From Lycium barbarum (lineage: Eukaryota; Streptophyta; Magnoliopsida; Solanales; Solanaceae), in contig NC_083340.1 in NCBI RefSeq assembly GCF_019175385.1, positions 7,169,706 through 7,233,705 of the forward strand: a DNA stretch of 64,000 bases, written 5' to 3'. The stretch's first letter is position 1, and each line of letters starts with the position of its first letter. Positions 11,801 to 23,100 of the stretch are shown in pieces. A model generated the notes under the pieces. It saw only the letters and a program-made list of their open reading frames with translations. It was not told the DNA's origin and searched no databases. A program made the position numbers and the translations under genes.

Positions 11801-14800
11801 GATGAGAACATAATCAATAAATTAACCTCATCCACTTGAGATTAGGTTGAAGGAAATGTTTAACTCTTTTTAAATATTTAAACTTTCACTCCATACAGCA
11901 TTGTTGGCCTTACCGTCGTTCTATAGAAATTGCCTTCCATTTTGGTAGGTATCTTCCTATCACATAATACTCCTGCGACACTCCTCCATATCAACCATCC
12001 TACTACAGTGATATGCATAACATCTTCTATCTACCATTCCATTTGCATGGAACATTGAGCCTAAATATCTAAATTGTCTACATTTAGGTACCTCAACTTC
12101 ATCATATCTCCCTGGCTAAACTTGCAGTGCATGTATTCTTACTCCTACTTGTCCTAAATCTCTTACTCTCTGAAGTGCTTCTCTACACGGAGTAAAAGTC
12201 AAGATCAGAAATGATCACATCCGTTAGAAAGTGCAAGTAGCGTATATAAAGCATAAAATGAGGGAATGCCACTTGAGATGATTTGGAGGCTGTTTAGATG
12301 GGCTTATGTCTATAAGCTGCAAACAGCTTATAAGCTAAAAAAAATAAGTTGGGGTAGTCTAACTTATTTTTTTTGGCTTATAAGCTGTTTTCAGCTTATA
12401 AGCTGCTTTAGATAAGTTAAGTCAAATGGGCCCAATTATTTTTTTGAGCTTATTTTAAGCACAAAATGACTTTAAGTTGGCCAGCCAAACACTCAAAAAA
12501 GCTGAAAACAGTTTATAAGCAACTTATAAGCCAATCCAAACGGGCTCTTGGTCATGTGTTACATAGGCCTCTAGGTGTACTGGTTCTTATATGTGAAAAC
12601 GTGATGATTGAAGATAATAAAATAGGAAGAGGTAGACCCAAAATTACCTGGTGAAAAGTTATCTGAAAAGAAGATTTAGAATATCTCGGGGTGCAGGCAG
12701 ATCTAGCAAAAGATAGAAAACAATGGAAGTTAAAAATCCATATAGGTGATACCAACTAGAGGATTCTAAATATATTAGAGACATAACCACTAGAGTATAT
12801 TAGAGAACCCCTACTGTTAGATAAGTTTTAAGTATGTTTTGACGATTCATACAGCCGATCTCAACTAGCTTCGGATTGAGGCGTAGTCGTCGTTGTTGTT
12901 TACTCCCTATCAGTTGTGGATCCAGAATTTTCATTTAAGGGGTTCGAAAAATAAAAATTTAGTGACTGGATTTGAACTTGGAACCTCAACGTGAATTTTA
13001 AACCTCCTAAACCACTAAACCAACCTCTTCTCTTGTGTTCAGGGTATTCAAAAACCTATATGTGTACATGAAAAATAAAAAGTTCCTTATATATATGGTG
13101 TAATTTTTCGCCGAGGGTGTTCGGGTGAACACCCTCCCCGGGCCCTAGATCAGCCCCTGCTCTATAGGTAGTCACATGATTCTTAAGACAGGTACAACCT
13201 AAACTCCATGAGTGGATTGTAGAAGGGTTGACCCAGTCTATTCTCACATGGAATTTTCAAACACATGGAACTTTAGCATGAGTCTCGATAGATTTTAGAA
13301 TAAATAATAAGGTGCAAATTTTTGCAAGAAGCAGAATATACATTATGGATGTAACTCAAAGAGCTTCTGGACTTGCAAATGATAAAGAGATTAGGGTTTA
13401 GATCAATAAAAGTAAAAAAAGATATCTTCAGGGTGCAAAAATGGAAAGAGCTTAATTTGCAACATAGAAGTATCCACATATAAATGCCAGAGGATCTGAA
13501 ATATTGAATTATGTAAGGAAGTCAAACAAAGGAATTATAAAGGGAGTATTCAGTACTTCTCTTTTGTTGGTTGGATGAAGTATATCGCATCCATCGATGG
13601 GAGCGGCTGCCGTCGCCTGTATATGTCTTCAACCACTGCAGAAACATTGGAAACAGATTCTTAAAGATCAAATTCAGTTCAATCATACAAGAGAGGTAAC
13701 CAGTGAATGTGCAGAACACCGCCCACCCCCAAAGCCCCGGTGAAGACCCAGCAGACAACAATATCTATTTCAGTCTGTCAAGATCAAGTTTTATCAACAA
13801 TCATCCACCGATAGACAATAGTAGACAACAAACCACAGGATTGGGACATGCTATGGCGTTGTCCCATGAATTTTTTGTTAATTGACCGCTATGTTCTAAA
13901 GAATTATGAATTTATTTTATATTCTTCCTCAGGCATTAATACATGCTTCTCCAGCCCAACTTTAAGTTTGCCAATCTTTAACAGAAAAGTCCAAATCACC
14001 AGGAGACCAGTAAAAGAATATAGATTGCACCAACACCTTCAGAGGAAAAGATAATAATCCACACAAAGGTGATTAATAAGATAATTTTGCACTTCTAGAA
14101 ATAGTAAAACTGGAAAATATAGCCTGCTAAAACACAAGGGCACAGAAGAAAAGGGAGTAAAAACACTACATCCTATTCAGTAACATAAAGGTGAACAGAT
14201 TGAAGAGGTTAAGATTATAACTGTAACATAAATGTTACCCAATACATGATACTACCAACATCATTTATGCACATTAATTCATTATGTGACACCACCAGTA
14301 TAATTTTGGATACCTTCCAGTGAAAAGTTAAACCCACATAAACCCAGAGGAATACAATACAGATTTGCACATTCCAACGATATAACCAAAGCCGAGAGAA
14401 ATCTATGCAATTTAGATATGTATACTTTACGTTCGTACGTGGAAGTGTATACACAAATATATAAAGCATGTCTGACATCTGAAAGCATGTATTGTTAAAC
14501 TTACACACAACCATCAATGACTTGATTCACACTTCACAGCAAATCAAGACAGAAGTAAAAAATGAATATCTCTGGCACCCAAGGGTGTGGCCTAGTGGTC
14601 AATGAAGTGGGAGGAGAACCATGTGATCTGTGGTTTAAATCCCAGGAGGCAAAAAACACTTTAGGTGATATCTTCCCATCTGCCTAAGCCTTGGTGTACA
14701 GAGTTACCCGGTACATATGTTGGTGGGAAGTAGCAAGTACCCGGTGGAATAGTCGAAGTGGCAGCAAGCTGGCATGGACACCACCGTCATTAAAAAAAAA

Positions 14801-17800
14801 AATCCAATATCCCGAAGGATGGTATTTTAATACTTACATGAAACTCCTTCCTCTGTGATATCTGCCATCTTGCATGCATATGACATTATTTTAACGGTTA
14901 GTTTGTCCATGATGAGTACCTGCAGGATAGAGGATTAATAGAAGCGCTATCTATGGGTTTCATCAACCTGTATTCTTGGATATTTAATAGAAGTATTTCC
15001 AGACACTTCAACACAAGTGAGGGCATAACCTTGTCACAAATTGGTATACAGTCCTCTTACACTTCTCTAGAATTATAACAACGATCCATGAGAAGCAATA
15101 AAAAAAAAAGCACGAAGTTGAAAAACCCCATGATGAAAACCTGAGTCCAATTATAAATTTTTGACACGCGAACTAACTAAAACACTAAAATTCCCAAAAG
15201 AAGAAAAAGGTCGAATTAATGGTAATCACGTTACAAATGCAATAGTTGCAGCATGTGGAAGAGCAACACAAATTATTTCAAACCTCAAAGGCAGCAGATT
15301 GTGTTGGAGAGTCTGTGATGGTAGAACAGTATGATTTGTACCATTAATGAGATCTATGAAATCTTTCACATAACACAATGTTCCTACTTCTTTTTTTTTT
15401 TTAAGCAAATAGTTCCTAAGGGATACTTATAAATAATATGATTATTTCTATGAGTTTTAGACCGTAAGCAACAACAACATACCCAGTGAAATCCCACAAT
15501 GTGGGGTCTGGGTTGAAATCCCACAATGTGGGGTCTGGGGAGTTTTAGACTGTAAGCATTGAATTGATAAGAAGCTTTTCATCTAAAACCACATAATTTG
15601 CAGTACAAAAATTCACAAACGGAAGCATTTCTCCAAACTGTGAGACAGATTGTAGTTGTTGTACCTTCCATGCTGATTTCGAGTCTTTTGATTTCGCAGA
15701 CCTGAGCATTTCATATAGTAATCCTACAAAATATAGAAGGAAATAGTTGGAATACGTTCGTCCGAAAAGAATATCAGACGAACACACTTCATTGCAAGTC
15801 AAAATAAGTGACGACGGAATAAGACTCTTAAGGCAGAAGTTGAGATCATCATTGACTACAAACTAACACATAATATATCTATATCATGTATTTCCCATAA
15901 GTACAAGACAAGGATGTGTTAGTGCAACTTGAGAGATCATCTGTAAAGATAGTACAAAACTATTAACTGGACTGTAAAGATCGTACAAAACAATTAACTG
16001 GAATGTTTTATAGCAGATCCTGGGGTGCATTAATTGGTGACATGCTGACATGAAATCAAAGGCGGAAAGTAAGAAACTCTAAAAGTAAAACCCTTTCCCA
16101 TCATTGCAATTTGCAAATTAAATCCATTGTTTTTCATTTCACAATGACCTATTTACAAACATCACAATTAATCAAAATATTTAAAAAAAAAAAAAAAAAA
16201 CACACATTCTGGTATGAACATTGACAAATTCCTCTTGGAGCCACTCATCTAAAGCTTAGTCATATTTCAATAATTTTGTTCTTATAGCAACATATTTCAA
16301 TACATTGTGTTGGGAGATTTGGAGTATTCTGAGAGGCGTCGGGATTTTGGGTATTGTAGGAGTATAAAAGTGGATGAGGTTAAGGATGTTGTTCGTAGGC
16401 TGCGCAAGGGAAGAGCGACCGGGCCTGACGAGAACTCCTAAGGGTGATATTCAAAGTTGCAACAATTATAGAGGGATCAAGCAGCTAAGCCACACTATGA
16501 AAGTGTGGGAAAGGATGGTGGAGATGAGGGTGAGAAGAGGCGTGTCCATTTCAGAGAACCAGTTCGGATTCATGCCGGGGCGCTCGACTACAGAAGCCAT
16601 TCATCTTGTGAGGAGGCTGGTGGAGCAGTATAGGGAGAGGAAGAAGGGCTTGCACATGGTTTTCATCGACCTAGAAAAGGCTACGATAAAGTGCCAAGAG
16701 AGATTTTATGGAGATGCTTGGAGGCTAGAGGTGTATCTGTAGCGTACATTAGGGTAAGGACATGTATGAGGGAGCCAAGACCAGGGTAAGGACAGTGGGA
16801 GGATAATCGGAGCACTTCCCAGTGGAGATGGGGTTGCACCAGGGATCAGCTCTTAGCCCATTTTAATTTTCCTTAGTGATGGGTTGTTTGACGCGGAAAA
16901 TTCAAGATGAGGTGCCGTGGTATATGTTATTCGCGAATGACATAGTCTTGATTGACGAGACACGCAGCGGAGTGAACGCTAAGCTGGAGGTTTGGAGACA
17001 AACTCTGGAGTCTAAAGGGTTCAAGTTGAGTAGGATCGAGACAGAGTACATGGAGTGCAAGTTCAGTGACGTGACACATGAGGCTGGCTTAGAAGTGAGG
17101 CTTGGTAACCAGGCCATCCAAAAGAAAGGAAGTTTCAAATATCTTGGGTCTATTATACAAGGAAATGGGGATATTGACGATGATGTCTCACATCATACTG
17201 GTGCAGGGTGGATGAAATGAAGGCTCGCTTCAGGAGTGCTGTGTGATAAGAAGGTGCCACCAAAACTTAAAGACAGGTTCTACAAAGTGGTTGTGAGACC
17301 GACTTTGTTGTACGGGACAGAGTGTTGGGCAGTCAAGAACTATCACGTCCAAAAATGGAAGTTGCGGAAATGAGAATGTTGCGATGGATGTGTGGGCACA
17401 CCAGGCGAGATAGGATTAAGAATGAAGATCTCCGAGATAAGGTGGAAGTGGCGTCAGTGAAGGACAAGATGCGGGAAGCGAGGTTGAGATAGTTTGGGCA
17501 TGTGATAAGGAGAGACATAGATGCCCCAGTGCGGAGGTGTGAGAGGTTAGCTATGGATGGTTTCAGAAGAGGTAGAGGTAGGCGGAAGAAGTATTGGGGA
17601 GAGGTGCTTAAACAAGACATGGCGCAATTCCAGCTTACCGAGGACATGACCTTAGATAGGAGGTTATAGAGGACTCAGATTAGGGTAGAAGGCTAGTAGG
17701 TAGTCGCACCTCTGACCAATAGTTTGTTGTCCTTGATTCTTGCTACTATATATTGTTTCTTGTACTTCGATTATCTTATTTATCTGTGGTAGCTACTGCT

Positions 17801-20800
17801 TCTTTTTTCCAGATTGCTCTATCATGACTTTTTCACTTTCTTTAGTTTCATTTTCATTTTGCTTTGAATTGCTTGTGCTTATCTGACATTTTCTCGTCGT
17901 GTTTTCTTTTGAGCCGAGGGTCTTTCGGAAACAACCTCCCTATCTTCCGAGATAGGGATAAGGTCTGCGTACACTTTACCCTCCCCAGACCCCACATTGT
18001 GAGATTTCACTGGGTTCGAGATACGAGTACGAGCAACATATTTCACTACTATTCTTGTAGATGAAAAGGAGAACTTGACCAGGAAGTCATGCATTCAGTA
18101 AGAGTATTGAGCTAAACAAACAAACAAACAAACAAGGAGGTTATTGTCATAGGCTCAAAAAATTAAGGTTAGATGTATATCATCACCGTATTACTGATTC
18201 ACACTTTAGTTGCAAAGCATTCTCTTTGCTCCATGGATGTCAATCTTTCTTCTTCTTTTTTTGATGATTGAGAAATACGTCAGGAGCCAACCCTTAGGGA
18301 AAACCACAGCCTTCTAAACTCGGGAATGATGAACCTGTTCCTCTACCCATCTCTACTTAAATACTGGATTTAGTTCGCTTGGTACAGGGCTCAAACTTGT
18401 GACCTAAGACACAAGTCTGTCAATACCTTTGGGGCCAATCTTCCTTTTTTATGGTAAAACCCCCTCCTCCCAACCTTGTGCGCAGCCAACAATAGTCCTT
18501 CCCCCTTTGCTTACTTGTTGACTCGAACTCAACAACCTGCTGGTTGGAGATAGTTCCGTCACTATATCAACCTCACTTGTCTATTCCTCCGGTGACAATC
18601 TACTAAATTTCCTTAGGATTTTAGTGCAACATAGGAAAACAAATTAATTGACCAAAATGGATATAGAGAATTCATATAATAGACCCGAACTAGTTTGAAA
18701 TTGAGGCTAGTTGACTGACTGATTGATTGCTCAATTGTTGCTTCAAGGGAAGCTTTCCTTATCCTTTTCCGGGTAAAACAAGTTCAGTGATTTTCAACTC
18801 CTTAATTTGCATCCTCTCAAGATAACCTCCTTATGTCTAGCAACTGTTTGTTTGTTCCTTTATTGGATTGATGGACAGACAGCTCCTGTCATGGCCAGGT
18901 AATTATTTGACTCATCTCTCTCTCTCTTTCTCTGCAAGACAAGGAAAAACGAATGCTAGTCCCTATTCCATATTCTTGTTTATGGTCCACCTTAATTTGG
19001 TTTTTACACCATTACTATTGCCCTACAACTCCGGCTAACGACTGATATTTGACTGCTGAGAGTAATTGAATTCCACGCCTGTTGATTCAAATGCTAGATG
19101 CTTTAACCAAATGTAATCCTAGTAGAGCCACCTCTAGCACATATTCAAACCAACTCTGACTTCAAATTCTAGATTTTGCTGGGAGTTTTGCAACATGTGG
19201 CACTAGATGAAAACAAGAGATATCCAGGTTTGGTTGGTTAGCAAATCTGAAACTTTTCCTGACAGTCGTATAAGTAGTCCTGAAGCAGTAGGGTGGTTGG
19301 GAGAAGGAATGGCCTTGAAAAGTGATTTGGAAATCCTTTGTTCCACCTATTTCCATGTGTTGCTTTGGTAGCAGTAAGGTGCATGTTACAAAATATATTA
19401 CAGAAGAGAGGTATTTCACTATGTAATAGTTGCTTTCTTTGCAGTAGTCCTTCGGAGAAAAGCATCCATTTATCGTTACATTGCAGCTACACTTGGCGGA
19501 TTTGGTCTCTATTTCTCAACTTGTTTGGAGTAAGCTGGGTAACGCCACGAGATGTCAAGCAACTTGAATTATGTTGGGATGGAAAGAGGGTGGATAGCAG
19601 ATGCAAACAAATGTGGGAAGACTATTATCGCGTGTATCATCTGCACTTTGTGGCTTGAAAGAGACAGAAGATGTTTTGAAGGGCAGGCTGAACATATTTC
19701 TTTTGTCAAGTTTATGCTTATAGAGCTTATACGTTTGGTGCAAAGGAAACACATCAGAAAGTATGTTACAGATTTTGGATTTTTTGGACTCTTTGAGTCA
19801 AAAGGGGAAATTGTATGTTCTGCTTCTTTCGTACTCTATTTAATACCTTCTTGATGCTGATATTAAGAAATTACTCTTTGGGAAAGAAATTTTTAGAGTC
19901 CTATATCGATAGGAACAAAAAGAGAGATAAAGTTTCAAGCCTGGGTTTGACGGCTTAATAATGCTCTTCAGTCCTAAAATCCATTGGGGCTTAGGTGGTA
20001 GAAGTCCAAAGAGGTAACAATCAAGCGTGTGTTCTTAAAGATCACAAAACTGTCAGTGTCATGTGCCTAGGCACATCCCGCCTACGGCATTACAGAAGTT
20101 CTAAAATTAACAAGGTACAACGAACCAAAAACAAGAAGTCCAAACCAGGGAAGCTGTTTGGTCTAAACTAAGGGATCATGTTAAACAACACATCAGAGAG
20201 TTAGGTGTTTATTGCATTTTCTATACTCCCTCTTAACAACATAGCATATTTAGAAATTAATTTTTGACATGAAGGGGAGCCTTGGCGTAACTGGTAAAGT
20301 TGCTGCCATGTGACCAGGAGGTCACGGGTTCGAGCCGTGGAAACAGCCTCTTGCAGAAATGCAAGGTAAAGCTGCGTACAAAAGACCGTTGTGGTCCGGC
20401 CCTTCTCCGGACCCCGCGCATAGCAGGAGCTTTAGTGCACCGGGCTGCCCTTTTAATTTTTGACATGAAAGTGTTAATCCAAGGTTAAAAAAGTAACATT
20501 GTATAAGGATTAAAGTGCCTCACATATATGATTTGAAGGATTAAATCAAGGACTTTGACAATGAGATTACCAAATTATAATTCTCAAATGATAATTAACG
20601 TCGAACTAAGCAGCGAATAAATGAACTAAGTATGCCTCAATTCCAAGCTAGTCTAGGTTGGGCGTATTAATCCTTTATATCCGGTCCGCTTTATTCAGAC
20701 ACATTTCGTTACAATTCTAGCAAATAAATTGTCTTCAAGTAAGAAGACAAACAAAAAGGAAAAAAGTATTCAGTAGCTACATAATAAATCCTCACACCAC

Positions 20801-21538
20801 AACTCACAAGACTGGATCAAGGAAGGAGCATTTCTACTACACTAGCATATTGATATAATGCCCTAATAGTTGCAAAACAAAGGCTAATTACATGTATTTA
20901 GAAGCAAAATTATGAGAAAATGATTACAGTAGATACATAATTATATGTTACGAAATACACAAATTTGCAAGGCTGGATCAAGGAAGGAGCATTTCTATTA
21001 CACTAACAGATTGATAATGACCTAATAGTTGCATCAAAGGCTAATTATATGCATTTAGAAGCAAAAAAACTGTAGAATACTCACAGTCACGTATAACAAT
21101 ACAACAACAACATACCCAGTGAGTCACGTATAACAATACTGGTAAATAAATTGTCTTAAAGTAAGAAGATAAACAAAAAGGAATAATTATTCAGTAGCAA
21201 ACAATCCTCACACCACAATTTACAAGGCTGGATCAAAAAGGAGCATTTCTACTCCACTAACAGATTGCTAATGCCCTAATAGTTGCATCAAAGGCTAATT
21301 ACATGTATTTAGAAGCAAAAATATGAGGAAATGATGATTGTAGAATACTCACTGTCACCAAATAATAATTCTCAAATGACCGTAATTAGCATTGAACTAA
21401 GAACCTAATCAATAGACTAACTATGCCTCAATCCCAAACTAGTCTAGGTTGGGCGTCTTAATCCCTTAAATCCAGTCCGATTTTTCAGGCACATGTCATT
21501 ACAATACTGGTAAATAAATTGTCATAAAGAAAGAAGAG

Positions 21539-21569
<31 letters not shown>

Positions 21570-22029
21570 AAAAAGCAATCAGTAGCTACATAATTATATG
21601 TAATTAATCCTCACAATAGAATTTTGCAAGTTTGGATCAAGGAAGGAGCATTTCTACTTTTCTATTAAACTAACAGATAGATATAATGCCCTAATAGTTG
21701 CATCAAAGGCTAACTAGACGCATTTGGAAGCAAAAACACGATTGTAGAATACTCACAGTCACGTATAACAATACTGGTAAATAAATTGTCATAGGAGCAT
21801 TTATTCAGTAGCAATAAATTCTCACACCAGAATAGACAACGTTAGATCAAGGAAGGAGCATTTCTATTCCACTAATGCCCTAATAGTTGCATCAAAGGTT
21901 AATTGTATGCATTTAGAAGCAAAATTATAACGAAATGATGATTGTAGAATACTCACTGTCACGTATAACTTGCCGGAAATTCTTATAATCGCTGCCTTGA
22001 GACGACGTATCGGAATCAGACATCGACAT
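2406..22029 (-). CDS. SEC1: Sec1/Munc18 protein, KEULE/SEC1-like, 21 exons (frameshift in exon 8)
   Basis: SM proteins bind syntaxins and promote SNARE fusion of secretory vesicles; in plants KEULE acts at the cell plate and plasma membrane. Exons, 5' to 3' on the minus strand: 22029-21957, 15723-15665, 14919-14838, 13635-13557, 10654-10604, 9799-9703, 9607-9575, 8318-8195, 8125-7934, 7841-7758, 7678-7580, 7501-7425, 6875-6779, 5360-5235, 5159-5064, 4304-4185, 4103-4026, 3667-3471, 3300-3210, 3081-2992, 2459-2406. All joints are GT-AG and phase-compatible except that exon 8 is 2 nt short. Without that lesion the product is 666 aa, the usual KEULE length. Landmarks: N-terminal [24 protein letters not shown] (exons 2-3), [18 protein letters not shown] (exon 9), [13 protein letters not shown] (exon 10), [13 protein letters not shown] (exon 14), [13 protein letters not shown] (exon 19), C-terminal SLDDLQI. 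Introns carry many retroposons; intron 1 is 6.2 kb. As sequenced, the frame closes about 13 codons into exon 9. Confidence 0.93.
2766..2800. repeat. Poly(A) tract in last SEC1 intron
   Basis: About 35 consecutive A in the 532-bp intron between exons 20 and 21. It could be the tail of an old retroposon, but no flanking duplication was recognised. It creates spurious poly-phenylalanine frames on the minus strand. Confidence 0.8.
4508..4890 (-). mobile_element. Short retroposon with 20-bp target duplication
   Basis: The 20-bp word AAGCAGAAAAGTTGTGTTTT occurs at 4488-4507 and again at 4891-4910. The inserted segment, read on the minus strand, ends in an A-rich tail next to the left copy. Long perfect duplications plus a 3' A tail indicate target-primed reverse transcription, by a LINE or by LINE enzymes. 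It lies in the intron between exons 15 and 16 of SEC1 and is itself the host of the SINE at 4619-4791. Confidence 0.75.
4619..4791 (-). mobile_element. SINE/RTE-tail element nested in the retroposon
   Basis: The minus strand begins CTCCGCCTGTGTGAGCTCGC and continues through GGGTAAGGCTGCGTACATC and CAGACCCCAC to GATTACACTGGGTAG. It is flanked by the 16-bp duplication TCTCTATTACATATTT (4603-4618 and 4792-4807). The 3' half matches the ends of the RTE LINE at 16310-18020 and the element at 29755-29900, so it probably moved with RTE enzymes. Confidence 0.75.
5361..6778. other. SEC1 intron 13
   Basis: Intron of 1.4 kb between exons 13 and 14, AT-rich, with no recognisable element. A 71-codon plus-strand frame at 5536-5751 shows no resemblance to a known family and is judged chance. 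Confidence 0.6.
8195..8318 (-). other. SEC1: SEC1 exon 8 with 2-nt deletion
   Basis: Exon 7 ends and exon 9 begins on codon boundaries, so exon 8 must be a multiple of three; family members have 42 codons (126 nt) here. This exon has 124 nt. The 3' end reads ATT GCT ACA GTT CGC TTC, where the family's TVFASLR needs two more T after GTT. Normal splicing then shifts the frame and meets TGA in exon 9 after about 212 residues. An in-frame escape exists: a weak donor at ACA|GTTCGC would end the exon at 8211 (108 nt) and remove only VFASLR. A T-run contraction from sequencing is equally possible. Confidence 0.8.
8749..8876 (+). mobile_element. tRNA-derived SINE in SEC1 intron 7
   Basis: A pol III-like head is visible: GGGCTTTAGTTCAGTGGTAA (box A) and GAGTTCAAACCCTGG (box B), spaced about as in a tRNA-derived SINE. 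The segment then runs into GTGGGCTCATTAACCACTGA. It cannot fold as a proper tRNA with paired ends. The 3' limit and the target duplications were not resolved. Confidence 0.55.
11388..11797. mobile_element. Stowaway-like MITE remnant
   Basis: The left end CTCCCTCCGTCCCATTTCAT (from about 11392) is the usual Stowaway-type terminus. A weak counterpart, AAATGGGAGTAG, occurs near 11789. The body contains a 20-base C run (11512-11531). The right boundary is tentative. It lies in SEC1 intron 4. Confidence 0.4.
11512..11531. repeat. Poly(C) run of 20
   Basis: Twenty C in a row within SEC1 intron 4. Its true length is uncertain because homopolymers this long are easily miscounted. Confidence 0.9.
11885..12905. 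mobile_element. RTE LINE fragment with inverted 5' part
   Basis: Two neighbouring pieces of an RTE-clade LINE face opposite ways. About 11885-12180 on the minus strand reads [19 protein letters not shown] and later [11 protein letters not shown] and RPTMLYGV, the region after the reverse-transcriptase fingers/palm. About 12195-12905 on the plus strand continues with [23 protein letters not shown] and a 3' tail GCGTAGTCGTCGTTGTTGTT. The two pieces are consecutive in the protein, so the 5' portion is inverted relative to the 3' portion. The plus-strand piece is split by a MITE at 12283-12547. Frames are broken; the element is dead. Confidence 0.7.
12283..12547. mobile_element. hAT-like MITE nested in the LINE
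   Basis: The ends are GGCTGTTTAGATGGGCTTA and, in reverse complement, GAGCCCGTTTGGATTGGCTT; the interior is built of TTATAAGC/GCTTATAA words. Removing it restores the LINE reading GATGATTTGGTCATG. The same family occurs at 27993-28166 and around 60170. The target duplication is unclear here (TTTGG left, CTTGG right). Confidence 0.7.
12911..13160. mobile_element. Probable hAT MITE
   Basis: The left end CAGTTGTGGATCCAGAATTT and the right end, reverse complement CAGGGGCTGATCTAGGGCCC, form imperfect terminal inverted repeats of the common CAGNGGNGGATCCAG plant type. The target duplication was not resolved. It lies in SEC1 intron 4. Confidence 0.5.
14577..14802 (+). mobile_element. tRNA-derived SINE, complete-looking copy
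   Basis: Head GGTGTGGCCTAGTGGTCAAT (box A), then GTGGTTTAAATCCCAGG (box B), a body with CAGAGTTACCCGGTAC, and a 3' GACACCACCGTCATT followed by ten A. The copy at 9-606 has the same layout, and fragments occur near 55805-55870 and 62180-62290. No confident target duplication was found. It lies in SEC1 intron 3. Confidence 0.75.
15470..15541 (-). mobile_element. RTE/SINE 3'-tail scrap, internally duplicated
   Basis: The minus strand shows the RTE-type end CAGACCCCACATTGTGGGAT followed by TTCACTGGGTATGTTGTTG. The core GAAATCCCACAATGTGGGGT is present twice in tandem about 30 bases apart. It is too short to classify further. It lies in SEC1 intron 2, just 3' of exon 2. Confidence 0.6.
16310..18062 (+). 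mobile_element. RTE-clade LINE, 5'-truncated and frameshifted
   Basis: Reverse-transcriptase blocks follow each other in several frames: [18 protein letters not shown] (16370), [20 protein letters not shown] (16460), [17 protein letters not shown] (16565), [12 protein letters not shown] (16650), [11 protein letters not shown] (16830), [18 protein letters not shown] (16918), [15 protein letters not shown] (17137), RPTLLYG (17300), and a C-terminal [19 protein letters not shown] segment to about 17660. The usual F/Y-A-D-D box reads FAND here. The 3' UTR at 17911-18020 has the shared CCCTCCCCAGACCCCAC tail. The order is that of non-LTR retrotransposon RT of the RTE type. Frameshifts and stops make it inactive. 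It lies in SEC1 intron 1. Confidence 0.88.
18100..19160. other. SEC1 intron 1, unassigned stretch
   Basis: No coding exon or bounded element was recognised. A short (ACAA)n run (about 18114-18135) and a small CT run (about 18916-18930) are the only simple repeats. Confidence 0.5.
19170..19850 (+). mobile_element. L1-type LINE remnant (zf-RVT region)
   Basis: Plus-strand frames read [20 protein letters not shown], then [26 protein letters not shown] and, after a frame change, [14 protein letters not shown]. This is the zinc-binding C-terminal domain of plant L1 reverse transcriptases (spaced C-x2-C, H-x-C), seen here without the polymerase. The frame is broken at least once. It is a dead fragment in SEC1 intron 1. 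Confidence 0.75.
20274..20452 (+). mobile_element. Au-type SINE, full length with target duplication
   Basis: The sequence begins GGGGAGCCTTGGCGTAACTG, has GGTCACGGGTTCGAGCCGTG as box B, then ACAGCCTCTTGCAGAAATGC, CCGGACCCCGCGCATAGC and CACCGGGCTGCCCTTTT. This is the Au SINE pattern found across angiosperms (recognised from memory). The 17-bp duplication TTAATTTTTGACATGAA flanks it at 20257-20273 and 20453-20469. It lies in SEC1 intron 1. Confidence 0.92.
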
Positions 22030-23100
22030 ATTTGATTTTCCACCAAAACAAAAAAATATACAATTGCCTCTATCTCTCTCTCTCTCTCTCTCTCTGGCGT
22101 TTAGTAATTGATCGATCACACAGATTCAAAATTCTCAGTGGTTTAACAATCCCACAGAGAGAGATCAAAAAGTTACATTGTATAAGGATTAAAGTGCCTC
22201 ACATATATGATTTGAAGGATTAAACCAAGGACTTTGACAATGAGATTACCAAGTTATAATTCTCAAATGATAATTAACGTCGAACTAAGCAGCGAATGAA
22301 TGAACTAAGTATGCCTCGATTCCAAGCTAATCTAGGTTGGGCGTATTAATCCTTTATATCCAGTCTGCTTTATTCAGGCACATTTCGTTACAATTCTAGC
22401 AAATAAATTGTCTTCAAGTAAGAAGAGAAACAAAAAGGAAAAAAGTATTCAGTAGCTACATAATAAATCCTCACACCACAACTCACAAGACTGGATCAAG
22501 GAAGGAGCATTTCTATTACACTAACAGATTGATATAATGCCCTAATAGTTGCAAACAAAGGCTAATTACATGAATTTATAAGCAAAAACATGAGGAAATG
22601 ATGATTACAGAATACTCACTGGACCAAATAATAGTTCTCAAATGAATGTAAAACAAATTAGCATCGAACTAAGCACCTAATTAATCGACTAACTATGCCT
22701 CAATTCCAAGCAAGTTTAGGTTGGGCATATTAAACCTTTATATTCAGGCACATTTCATTACAATACTGGTATATAAAAAGTATTCAGTAGCTATATAATA
22801 AATCGTCACACCACAATTTACAAGGCTGGATCAGGGAAGGAACATTACTATTCCACTAACAAACTGAAGATGCCCTAATAGTTGCACCAAATGCTAATTA
22901 CATGTATTTAAAAGCAAAATAATGAGGAAATGATTACAATACGGTAAATAAATTGTCTTAAAGTAAAAAAGCCGTCAGTAGCTACATAATTATATGTTAC
23001 GAAATACAGAAATTTGCAAGGCTGGATCAAAAAGGAACATCTCTATTACACTAACAGGTTGATATAATGCCCTAATAGTTACATAAGAGCAAATACTTAC
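20487..23100. repeat. Tandem repeats around SEC1 exon 1
   Basis: A unit containing GCTGGATCAAGGAAGGAGCA, ATGCCCTAATAGTTGCAT and AAAGGCTAATTACATG recurs about eight times between 20800 and 23080. On a larger scale about 420 bp starting at 20487 (GTAACATTGTATAAGGATTA) recurs at 22168 nearly unchanged, an offset of about 1.68 kb. Several units end in ACTCACTGTCACGTATAAC or a variant (near 21081, 21350, 21751, 21951, 22613, 23094), which is the intron-1 donor with the end of exon 1. The array therefore includes exon-1 ends with and without the rest of the exon. Confidence 0.85.
22070..22165 (-). promoter_or_regulatory. SEC1: SEC1 proximal 5' leader, (GA)n
   Basis: On the minus strand a (GA)n run (about 22071-22095) lies about 45 bases before the proximal ATG (22029). 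The block CTCAGTGGTTTAACAATCCC (plus strand, about 22135-22154) is also found beside the distal copy (about 23291-23310). The leader stops abruptly at about 22165, where the duplicated intron repeat begins, so this copy has no promoter of its own beyond duplicated intron DNA. Confidence 0.65.

Noticed and set aside
14577..14660. Possible tRNA gene
   Set aside because: Box-like motifs belong to a dispersed SINE with a poly(A) tail and further copies in the window.
16374..17220. Frames of 122 and 114 codons as host genes
   Set aside because: They are broken pieces of an RTE LINE reverse transcriptase.
20274..20360. tRNA-like box A and box B
   Set aside because: It is the head of an Au SINE with target duplications; no closed cloverleaf and the body continues for 90 bases.
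22081..22101. GA/CT runs as a regulatory GAGA element
   Set aside because: Simple (CT)n runs are common in plant leaders; no evidence here beyond composition, so noted only as part of the leader.
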